A stretch of DNA of 5,616 bases from assembly GCA_946186725.1 (NCBI GenBank), contig CAMHOI010000069.1, positions 1 to 5,616 on the forward strand, given 5' to 3'. Origin of the DNA: an uncultured Clostridia bacterium. GTDB lineage: Bacteria; Bacillota; Clostridia; Oscillospirales; Acutalibacteraceae. The notes below the pieces were generated by a model, which saw only the letters and a list, made by a program, of their open reading frames with translations, ran no database searches and was not told the origin of the DNA. Numbering within the stretch: position 1 is the first letter of the stretch; each line of letters starts with the position of its first letter. Positions 1 through 5,197 of this stretch are shown in pieces. Made by a program: the position numbers and the translations under genes.

Positions 1-26
1 CAAAGCGTATTCGGGAGGTTTTTTGT

Positions 27-434
27 ATGAAACGTCAGCCCCTTCGGGAGAAGGATACGATGCCCATGGCTCTGCTTTGGGGGTTGGTCAGCGGTCTGGC
101 CGCTCTGCTGGCGGGGGTGACCCTGTGCGCCTTGCTCCTTACCCAAAAGGATATGCCCCCTGCCGCCGCCGTTCCCATCGGCACCGCCTGCCTGAGCGCG
201 GGCGCCGCCGTGAGCGGCTTCGTCGCGGCCCGCCGTCGCAGAGAGCAGGGCCTGATCGTCGGCGGGAGCGCCGGGCTGGCGCTCTGGGCGTTGAATACGC
301 TGATCTCCCTGTTTGTCAGCGGCGTGGAGTTTACCCCCGTCACTCCCATCCGTCTGGCCCTCTGCCTGACGATCGCCGCCCTGAGCGGGGTGTTGAGCGT
401 CAACCTCGCCGCCCGACGCCGAATGCCGAAATAA
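27..434 (+). CDS. Small four-helix membrane protein, TIGR04086-like
   Basis: A 135-residue protein with a short basic N-terminus and four predicted membrane segments, roughly residues 14-38, 45-66, 75-97 and 105-128. Arginine clusters follow helices 2 and 4 (RRRRE near 69-73, ARRR near 129-132), which would place both on the cytoplasmic side. Length, helix count and the Gly/Ala-rich second and third helices fit the small TIGR04086 membrane family common in Firmicutes, whose function is not known. No catalytic motif is visible. The start is the ATG at 27, preceded by a GGGAGG ribosome binding site at 13-18. The gene ends 13 bp before the rpsF promoter and no hairpin terminator separates them, so read-through into the ribosomal operon is possible. 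Its own promoter lies outside the window. The reading frame is secure; the family assignment is from sequence character only. Confidence 0.8.
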   Translation: MKRQPLREKDTMPMALLWGLVSGLAALLAGVTLCALLLTQKDMPPAAAVPIGTACLSAGAAVSGFVAARRRREQGLIVGGSAGLALWALNTLISLFVSGVEFTPVTPIRLALCLTIAALSGVLSVNLAARRRMPK

Positions 435-447
435 TGCCGTTTTTCCC

Positions 448-476
448 TTGACTTTGAGGCCAAACTGTGATAAAAT
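448..476 (+). promoter_or_regulatory. Housekeeping-sigma promoter of the rpsF operon
   Basis: A -35 box TTGACT (448-453) and a -10 box TAAAAT (471-476) are separated by exactly 17 bp. The -10 box is preceded by TGA, giving the TGn extended -10 element. The expected transcription start is near 483, giving a leader of about 70 nt before the rpsF start codon. The surroundings are locally AT-richer than the GC-rich genome. Agreement with the sigma-A/sigma-70 consensus is strong and the position directly upstream of a ribosomal operon fits. Confidence 0.88.
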
Positions 477-480
477 ACTT

Positions 481-535
481 CCGCTCGCTGTGAAGCGGGC
501 ACCCCTTGCCCCCGTTTCGGGGGCCAAAAGTCCAT
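481..535 (+). promoter_or_regulatory. Structured 5' leader of rpsF, possible autoregulatory RNA
   Basis: The leader can fold into a 5-bp hairpin (481-485 with 494-498) and a strong 7-bp GC hairpin (508-514 with 518-524, loop TTT). A different hairpin, GGGCA (497-501) with TGCCC (507-511), uses the same bases and excludes the strong one. No U-run follows, so this is not an intrinsic terminator. In many bacteria the S6:S18 complex binds the rpsF leader at a CCG-containing bulge to repress its own synthesis. I do not see an unambiguous match to that bulge here, so the regulatory role is an inference from position and foldability. Confidence 0.4.
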
Positions 536-551
536 AAGGAGGTGCTAACGA

Positions 552-839
552 ATGTCTATTGTCAACTCGTACGAGATCGTCATGGTGTTCTCCGTGCAGC
601 AGGGGGAAGAGGCCACGGCCGCCCTGGTGGAGAAGTTCAAAACCATGATCGAGGCCAACGGGTCCGAGGTAGCCGTCGATGAGTGGGGGAAGCGCAGACT
701 TGCCTATCCCATCAACGATGAGCCCGAAGGGTATTACGTCCTCGTGACCTTCAAGAGCGGCGCCGAGTTCCCGGCGGAGCTGGACCGTGTTCTCCACATC
801 ACGGACGGCGTGCTGCGCTCTATGATCATCCGCAAGTAA
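552..839 (+). CDS. rpsF: 30S ribosomal protein S6
   Basis: A 95-residue protein covering the whole S6 family (usual length about 95-135). S6 forms a heterodimer with S18 and binds the central domain of 16S rRNA in the platform of the small subunit. The family signature is clear: the N-terminal YEIVMVF strand (7-13), the helix LVEKFKTMIEANG (25-37), the conserved WGKRRLAYPI block (45-54), GYYVLVTFK (60-68), and the C-terminal ELDRVLHITDGVLRSMIIRK. It ends right after the core fold, without the acidic or basic C-terminal tail found in some species. The ATG at 552 is preceded by an AAGGAGGT ribosome binding site (536-543). It is the first gene of the rpsF-ssb-rpsR operon, with 13 bp to ssb. Regulation is probably by the promoter at 448-476 and the structured leader. 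Confidence 0.97.
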   Translation: MSIVNSYEIVMVFSVQQGEEATAALVEKFKTMIEANGSEVAVDEWGKRRLAYPINDEPEGYYVLVTFKSGAEFPAELDRVLHITDGVLRSMIIRK

Positions 840-852
840 GGGGGAAGTCAAA

Positions 853-1278
853 ATGCTGAATCGCGTCATCGTCATGGGTCGTCTGACCGACAATCCCGAA
901 CTGCGCCACACCGCCAGCAACGTCCCCGTCACGTCCTTCACCCTTGCCGTCGAGCGCAACTTTGCCTCGGGCGACGAGCGCGTGACCGATTTCCTGGACG
1001 TCGTTGCCTGGAGAAATACCGCGGAATTTACCAGCAAGTATTTCGTCAAGGGGCAGCTCGTCTGTGTGGAAGGCAGCATTCAGGTCCGCTCTTACACCGA
1101 CCGGGAGGGCAACAAGCGCCGCGCATGGGAGATCGTCTGTGATCACGCCTATTTTGCCGAAGGCAAGCGTGACGGCGCTCCCCGGAGCAACGCTGCCGCC
1201 CCGGCACCCGCCATCAACAACGCCGGTGCCAACGAATTCTCTGAATTTGAGGACGATTCGGACGACCTGCCGTTCTGA
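853..1278 (+). CDS. ssb: Single-stranded DNA-binding protein
   Basis: A 141-residue bacterial SSB. It coats single-stranded DNA during replication, recombination and repair, normally as a homotetramer. Residues 1-105 form the OB fold: MLNRVIVMGRL at the N-terminus, the conserved VPVTSFTLAVERNF (24-37), TDFLDVVAWRNTAEF (45-59) with stacking aromatics W53 and F59, and the strand GQLVCVEGSIQVRSYTD (67-83). A short Ala/Pro/Asn-rich linker (about 112-127) is followed by the acidic tip ending DSDDLPF, the docking peptide for repair and replication partners. The full tip makes this a complete functional-type SSB, not a truncated plasmid or phage copy. The start at 853 has an AGGGGG ribosome binding site (839-844), weaker than its neighbours. 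It sits between rpsF and rpsR, the usual place in Firmicutes. Confidence 0.97.
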   Translation: MLNRVIVMGRLTDNPELRHTASNVPVTSFTLAVERNFASGDERVTDFLDVVAWRNTAEFTSKYFVKGQLVCVEGSIQVRSYTDREGNKRRAWEIVCDHAYFAEGKRDGAPRSNAAAPAPAINNAGANEFSEFEDDSDDLPF

Positions 1279-1298
1279 TCGCCTGACCTAACGAAAAG

Positions 1299-1310
1299 GA
1301 GGTTATCCTC
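1299..1310 (+). promoter_or_regulatory. Small hairpin overlapping the rpsR ribosome binding site
   Basis: The rpsR ribosome binding site AAAAGGAGG (1294-1302) overlaps an inverted repeat: GAGG (1299-1302) can pair with CCTC (1307-1310), with a TTAT loop. The stem ends at the base before the ATG. A 4-bp stem is weak, but it would bury the core of the binding site. It may be chance, or it may tune S18 synthesis by translational coupling to ssb, whose stop codon is 32 bp upstream. Confidence 0.35.
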
Positions 1311-1586
1311 ATGGAAAAAACGGAAAGGGCTGAGCGCCCCGAGCGCCCCGAGCGCCCCGAGCGCCCCGTGCGCCGCAAGGGCCGCAAGAAGGTCTGCATG
1401 TTCTGTGTGGACCGCGTGGAAGCCATTGATTACAAGGACATCGCCCGCCTGCGCAAGTACATCTCCGAGCGCGGCAAGATCCTGTCCCGCCGCACCACCG
1501 GCACCTGCGCCCAGCATCAGCGCGATCTGACCACCGCCATCAAGCGCGCCCGCATGATCGCTCTGCTGCCCTACACCACCGACTAA
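1311..1586 (+). CDS. rpsR: 30S ribosomal protein S18, zinc-ligand-bearing form
   Basis: A 91-residue S18, the partner of S6 in the small-subunit platform. The S18 core runs from about residue 21 (RRKGRKKVCMFC) through IDYKDIARLRKYISERGKILSRRTTGTCAQHQ to the ending TTAIKRARMIALLPY. It carries C29-x2-C32 and C66-x2-H69, the set of potential zinc ligands found in the cysteine-containing form of this protein. The N-terminus is unusual: residues 8-19 are four consecutive ERP triplets, encoded by a perfect 9-bp tandem repeat. The ATG at 1311 has a strong AAAAGGAGG site at 1294-1302. It is the last gene of the operon and is followed by an intrinsic terminator 6 bp after its stop codon. Confidence 0.97.
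   Translation: MEKTERAERPERPERPERPVRRKGRKKVCMFCVDRVEAIDYKDIARLRKYISERGKILSRRTTGTCAQHQRDLTTAIKRARMIALLPYTTD
1332..1367 (+). repeat. Four perfect 9-bp tandem repeats inside rpsR
   Basis: The unit GAGCGCCCC occurs four times in perfect head-to-tail register (1332-1340, 1341-1349, 1350-1358, 1359-1367), followed by a degenerate fifth unit GTGCGCCGC. Because the unit is a multiple of three it encodes Glu-Arg-Pro repeats in the disordered N-terminus of S18. Codon identity is the same in all copies, which points to recent slippage expansion and not to selection on protein sequence alone. Confidence 0.95.
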
Positions 1587-1591
1587 AGCCG

Positions 1592-1618
1592 AAACGCCCA
1601 TCCTGCGATGGGCGTTTT
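1592..1618 (+). terminator. Intrinsic terminator of the rpsF-ssb-rpsR operon
   Basis: An 11-bp perfect stem (1592-1602 with 1607-1617) with loop CTGC (1603-1606). The 3' arm ends in TTTT (1615-1618), followed by CCTT, so the U-tract is short and interrupted. It begins 6 bp after the rpsR stop codon. Partial read-through into the transporter gene, which starts 25 bp later, is likely, since no separate promoter fits in between. Confidence 0.85.
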
Positions 1619-1642
1619 CCTTATGAACCGAAAGGAACCGTC

Positions 1643-2821
1643 ATGCTTCATCTCGGCCCCCGTCACACTCTGACCGCCTGCGCCCTCGGCTACGTTACGC
1701 AGGCCGTTGTCGCCACTCTCGCGCCTCTGCTCTTTAGCACATTCAGGAGCTCCTTCGGCGTCACGCTGGAGGAGCTGTCTTTGCTCGTTTTTCTGTCCTT
1801 TGCGGTCCAGTTGATCGTGGATGCGCTCTCGCCACTGCTGATGCGCTGTTTTTCCCTTCGCGCTCTCGCCGTCGCCGCCCACCTCTTCTGCGCCGTCGGC
1901 TTTCTTCTGCTGGCGGTTTTGCCGGGGAGGATGGTGCCCTTCACCGGGATCATGATCGCAGCCCTTCTCTACGCCGTGGGCGGCGGTCTCCTTGAGGTGG
2001 TCGTGAGCCCCTTGATCGAGGCCTGTCCCGTGCGGCGCAAGACCACCTTGATGAATCTTCTCCACTCGGCTTACTCCTGGGGTCAGGTCATCGTCGTGTT
2101 GCTGACCACCGCCTTTTTTGCTCTGGTCGGGATCGCGTGGTGGCGCGCCGCCTGCCTGCTGTGGGCGATCCTGCCCGCGCTCAACGCCGTTTGGTTCGGG
2201 CTGGTACCGATCTATTCTCTCCCCGAGGAACGGGAGAGCCGGTCCGCTCCCCGGCGCACGGGGCCCTTCCTCCTGCTGTTGACCGTCATTGCCGCGGCGG
2301 GCGCCGCCGAGGTGGCCGTTTCCCAGTGGGCCTCCGCCTTCGCCGAAAAGGGGCTTGGCCTGACCAAATCGGCGGGCGACCTCGCCGGGATCTGCCTCTT
2401 TGCCGCCGCCATGGGCGTCGCCCGCCTTCTCTTCGGCCTGAAAGGGGAGAGATGGAACTTGCGCAAGGTCATGCTCGGCGGCGCCGCCGCCTGTGCGGCC
2501 GGCTATCTGCTGACGGCGCTTTCACCTTGGCCTTGGCTGTCGCTGGCGGGCTGCTGTCTGTGCGGCTTGAGCGTCGGCGTCCTCTGGCCCGGCACCCTCA
2601 CCCTCGCCGCCAAGCTGGTGCGCGGGGGCAAGCTCATGTACGCCATCCTGGCGTTGGCGGGCGACGTCGGCTGCTCTGTCGGCCCCGCCGCCGTCGGCCT
2701 GCTTGCGCAAAGCAGGGGCGACTCCCTCTCCTTCGGCCTGCTGATCGCCGCGGGTTTCCCCCTGATCGCCGTGGTGGCGCTGATCGCTCTGCGCCCTCTT
2801 GCCAAAGAAAAAGGCGTGTGA
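1643..2821 (+). CDS. MFS transporter, FucP-like, substrate unknown
   Basis: A 392-residue integral membrane protein with about twelve predicted membrane segments in two halves, joined by a charged cytoplasmic loop at about 192-207 (PEERESRSAPRRT). Total length and the two-by-six arrangement are those of the major facilitator superfamily. The blocks GGGLLEVVVSPLIEA (113-127), LLHSAYSWGQ (139-148) and AEVAVSQWASAF (222-233), which start the first and second half pores, resemble the fucose-permease group (COG0738), suggesting a sugar or small-metabolite symporter. The substrate cannot be read from sequence. The start is the ATG at 1643 with a modest AAAGGAA site (1631-1637). It lies 56 bp after rpsR, behind the operon terminator, with no promoter recognisable in the gap. 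Transcription may depend on read-through. The stop codon is part of the next gene's promoter. Confidence 0.88.
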   Translation: MLHLGPRHTLTACALGYVTQAVVATLAPLLFSTFRSSFGVTLEELSLLVFLSFAVQLIVDALSPLLMRCFSLRALAVAAHLFCAVGFLLLAVLPGRMVPFTGIMIAALLYAVGGGLLEVVVSPLIEACPVRRKTTLMNLLHSAYSWGQVIVVLLTTAFFALVGIAWWRAACLLWAILPALNAVWFGLVPIYSLPEERESRSAPRRTGPFLLLLTVIAAAGAAEVAVSQWASAFAEKGLGLTKSAGDLAGICLFAAAMGVARLLFGLKGERWNLRKVMLGGAAACAAGYLLTALSPWPWLSLAGCCLCGLSVGVLWPGTLTLAAKLVRGGKLMYAILALAGDVGCSVGPAAVGLLAQSRGDSLSFGLLIAAGFPLIAVVALIALRPLAKEKGV

Positions 2822-2827
2822 TACAAT
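2799..2827 (+). promoter_or_regulatory. Extended -10 promoter for the PAP2 gene, inside the transporter 3' end
   Basis: A -35 box TTGCCA (2799-2804) and a -10 box TACAAT (2822-2827) are 17 bp apart, with TGA before the -10 box giving a TGn extension. The transporter's TGA stop codon (2819-2821) is itself that TGn element. The predicted transcription start near 2834 leaves a leader of only about 15 nt before the ATG at 2849, just enough for the ribosome binding site AAAGGAG (2835-2841). This gives the phosphatase gene expression independent of the transporter. Confidence 0.75.
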
Positions 2828-2848
2828 ACCTCCGAAAGGAGAGATCCC

Positions 2849-3784
2849 ATGGCCATCGCCACCGACAGCGCCTTTTTCACCTGGATGATTGAGCTGCTGC
2901 GCGCTATTGCTGCGTGGCGCACCCCGGTGCTGGACGCCCTGATGAGCGCCGTCACCTGGTTGGGAGAGGGGACCGTCTTCCTTTTTGTCGGGCTTATCCT
3001 CTTCTGGTGTGTGGATAAGAAATACGGCTACCGCTTCCTCTTCGTCTACCTGGCCGGCACCTTTTGCGGTCTGGGGCTCAAGGTCGTCTGCCGCATCCCC
3101 CGCCCCTGGGTCATCGATCCCTCCCTCAAGATTGTCGAGTCAGCCCGCGCCGGCGCTACCGGCTGGTCTTTCCCATCGGGCCATACGGCGGCCGCGACCA
3201 TGCTTTTCGGCGGCGTTGCCCGAAAGCTCGAGCGCCCCTGGGCCTATGTTGTCAGCGTGGTCCTCGCACTGACGGTCGCATTTTCGCGGATGTATCTGGG
3301 CGTACATACTCTGCTTGACGTCGTCGTCGGCCTGCTGTTGGGTGTTTGCACCCTTCTGTTGAGCGAGCTTCTCTTCCGCAAGGCGAAGGACAAGCCCCTC
3401 GTCTCCTTCCTCTGCGTTGCCGCGGTCGCCGCTTTGTGCGTGGCCGCGACCGTGTTGGCTGCCGTTACCGAGGCGGAAGGCGGCACGGGCGGCACCCTGA
3501 ATATGTGCGCCCTGACCGGCACCGCCTTCGGCCTCCTCATCGGCGGGGAGATCGAGCGCCGCTTCGTCCGATTTGAGCAGGAAGCCCCCTGGTGGGTGCA
3601 GGCGCTCAAGATCCTGCTGGGTCTGGGCCTTCTGCTCGGCTTGCGCGTCGGACTCAAAGCCGGGCTTGGTTTGGTCACCGATCTGCCTTATGCCAACGTC
3701 ATCCGCTATTTCATTCTCAGCGTCGCGGGCGTCGCTCTTTATCCCATGACGTTCCGCCTCTGGCCAAAACGCAAGCAAAAATAA
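2849..3784 (+). CDS. PAP2-family membrane phosphatase with extra C-terminal membrane region
   Basis: A 311-residue membrane protein. The three catalytic motifs of the PAP2 (type 2 phosphatidic acid phosphatase) superfamily are intact: K78-x6-R85-P86, P109-S-G-H112, and S146-R-x5-H153 followed by D157. H153 is the expected nucleophile and H112 the proton donor. The family removes phosphate from phosphatidic acid, phosphatidylglycerophosphate or undecaprenyl pyrophosphate at the outer face of the membrane. Which substrate applies cannot be told. Membrane segments lie near 42-55, 60-80, 113-124, 131-150 and 154-176. The catalytic core ends at about 176; a further 135 residues hold about four more segments (184-206, 217-233, 250-276, 283-302), beyond the usual single-domain length of about 200. 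The ATG has a good AAAGGAG site. The stop codon overlaps the first base of the downstream palindrome. Confidence 0.92.
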   Translation: MAIATDSAFFTWMIELLRAIAAWRTPVLDALMSAVTWLGEGTVFLFVGLILFWCVDKKYGYRFLFVYLAGTFCGLGLKVVCRIPRPWVIDPSLKIVESARAGATGWSFPSGHTAAATMLFGGVARKLERPWAYVVSVVLALTVAFSRMYLGVHTLLDVVVGLLLGVCTLLLSELLFRKAKDKPLVSFLCVAAVAALCVAATVLAAVTEAEGGTGGTLNMCALTGTAFGLLIGGEIERRFVRFEQEAPWWVQALKILLGLGLLLGLRVGLKAGLGLVTDLPYANVIRYFILSVAGVALYPMTFRLWPKRKQK

Positions 3785-3817
3785 CAAAAGCGGGAAGCGA
3801 TCGCTTCCCGCTTTTGT
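3784..3817. terminator. Bidirectional intrinsic terminator, perfect 34-bp palindrome
   Basis: Two perfect 17-bp arms meet at 3800/3801. The GC-rich core CGGGAAGCG is flanked by AAAAG on one side and CTTTTG on the other, so each strand gives a strong hairpin followed by a U-rich stretch (TTTTGT on plus; TTTTGTTATTTTTG on minus). It sits in the 45-bp gap between the convergent PAP2 and radA genes, and its first base is the last base of the PAP2 stop codon. It should end transcription from both sides. Confidence 0.93.
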
Positions 3818-3829
3818 ACTTTCCGGTGC

Positions 3830-5197
3830 TTATTGCATCGCCAGCTCCACGGCCTGCCGCAGGGTCTTGACGCCGTATATCTCCACCCCGTCGACGGGAC
3901 GGATCTGCTTGAGACAGGCGTGAGGGACGATGCATTTCGCAAAGCCAAGCCGCGCCGCCTCGCGGATGCGCTGCTCGACCTGGGAGACGGCCCGCACTTC
4001 GCCCGCCAGCCCGATCTCTCCGAAGGCGACCAGGTCCTCTGCGATGGGTACGTCCTTGAGACTGCTCACCAGCGTCAGCGCAACGGGCAGGTCGCCCGCC
4101 GGCTCATCCAGACGGAAGCCGCCGATGACGTTGACGTAGGTGTCCATGTTGGAGAACACGTACCCGCACCGCCGCTCCAGCACGGCGAGGATGAGGTTGA
4201 AGCGGTTGTAGTCAAAGCCCGTCGCCGTGCGGCGGGGATTGGCCATTCCCGAGGAGGCAGCCAGCCCCTGCACCTCGGCCAGAATGGGCCGGCTTCCCTC
4301 CAACGCGCAGGCCACGCAGGTGCCCGATACGCCCACCGGCCGCCCCGAAAGGAGCATCGCGGAGGGGTTCTCGACCTCGGCAAGGCCGTCGTCCCGCATC
4401 TCGAACACGCCGATCTCGTTGGTGGAGCCAAAGCGGTTCTTGACCGCCCGCAGGATGCGGTAGGAGAGGTTGCGGTCGCCCTCGAAGTAGAGCACCGCGT
4501 CCACGATGTGCTCCATGACCTTCGGCCCGGCGATGGCGCCGTCCTTGTTGACGTGGCCGATGATGAAGATGGGAATGTCGCTGGTCTTGGCGGTGCGCAG
4601 GAAGAGGTTGGTGCATTCCCGCACCTGCGGCACGCTCCCCGGTGAGGAGGAGAGGGCGTCGATGACCATGGTCTGGATGGAGTCGATGATGACCAGGTCG
4701 GGCTTGTCCGACCGGATGTATTCGCAGATGGCCTGCGCGTCGGTCGCCGCCATGACGGACAGGTTCTCCGTCGTCACGTGCAGCCGATCGGCGCGGATCT
4801 TGAGCTGACGCTGGGATTCCTCACCCGTAACGTAGAGCACCCGCAGGGTCCGGCCCAGGTACTCGCAGATTTGAAGCATCATGGTGGACTTGCCGATGCC
4901 GGGGTCGCCCCCCAGCAGGACCAGCGAGCCCTTGACCACCCCGCCGCCCAGGACGCGGTCCAGCTCGCCCACGCCGGTGTGGTAGCGGTGCTCGGCGTCG
5001 GCGTTCAGCGCGGCCAGCGGTGCCGCGCTCACCGTCCCGCCCACCGAAGCGGACGGCCGCTTGGCGGTCGGTGCCGCCGCCTCGACCGGCGTCTCGATCA
5101 GAGAGTTCCAGGCGCCGCAACCCGGGCACTTGCCGTACCATCGCGGGCTTTCGTAGCCGCACTCGGAGCAGAGATAGATGCTTTTCGCTTTGTTCAA
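3830..5197 (-). CDS. radA: DNA repair protein RadA (branch-migration ATPase)
   Basis: A 455-residue RadA (also called Sms), the usual family length. It is a RecA-like hexameric motor that helps RecA-driven strand exchange and branch migration in recombinational repair. In order: an N-terminal zinc finger with C10-x2-C13 and C24-x2-C27; a variable linker (35-70); the ATPase domain with Walker A GGDPGIGKST (96-105), Walker B LVIIDSIQ (168-175) and the RadA-specific KNRFG motif (253-257); and a Lon-protease-like C-terminal domain (about 290-455) with FGEIGLAGEVR (392-402). As in other RadA proteins, the Lon catalytic serine position is replaced (GDLPVAL, 368-374), so no protease activity is expected. 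The start codon is TTG at 5197-5195; the next in-frame ATG is about residue 106, inside the ATPase core, so TTG is required to include the zinc finger. It overlaps the upstream amidase gene by 4 bp. Confidence 0.97.
   Translation of the reverse strand: MNKAKSIYLCSECGYESPRWYGKCPGCGAWNSLIETPVEAAAPTAKRPSASVGGTVSAAPLAALNADAEHRYHTGVGELDRVLGGGVVKGSLVLLGGDPGIGKSTMMLQICEYLGRTLRVLYVTGEESQRQLKIRADRLHVTTENLSVMAATDAQAICEYIRSDKPDLVIIDSIQTMVIDALSSSPGSVPQVRECTNLFLRTAKTSDIPIFIIGHVNKDGAIAGPKVMEHIVDAVLYFEGDRNLSYRILRAVKNRFGSTNEIGVFEMRDDGLAEVENPSAMLLSGRPVGVSGTCVACALEGSRPILAEVQGLAASSGMANPRRTATGFDYNRFNLILAVLERRCGYVFSNMDTYVNVIGGFRLDEPAGDLPVALTLVSSLKDVPIAEDLVAFGEIGLAGEVRAVSQVEQRIREAARLGFAKCIVPHACLKQIRPVDGVEIYGVKTLRQAVELAMQ

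Noticed and set aside
508..524. GC hairpin in the rpsF leader considered as an intrinsic terminator
   Set aside because: The stem is followed by CAAAAGTCC and not a run of T, so it lacks the U-tract needed for termination.
1332..1367. Tandem repeat considered as a regulatory iteron or CRISPR-like array
   Set aside because: The repeats have no spacers, are a multiple of three in length and lie in frame within rpsR, so coding-sequence slippage explains them.
1149..2065. Minus-strand open frames opposite ssb, rpsR and the transporter start
   Set aside because: They are antisense to conserved genes and have compositions dictated by the opposite strand (for example Gly-Ala-Leu repeats from the ERP codons).
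2137..2892. Plus-strand open frame (251 codons) in another frame of the transporter
   Set aside because: The product is an Arg-rich shadow of the transporter coding sequence with no recognisable domain and no ribosome binding site.
3140..3787. Minus-strand open frame (215 codons) opposite the PAP2 gene
   Set aside because: It lies opposite a gene with intact catalytic motifs, its composition is low-complexity Gln/Ala/Gly-rich, and it would run through the bidirectional terminator.
3833..4645. Long plus-strand open frame (270 codons) antisense to radA
   Set aside because: It is fully opposite the conserved RadA coding sequence, its predicted protein is His/Arg/Ala-rich without domains, and long antisense frames are expected in GC-rich DNA.
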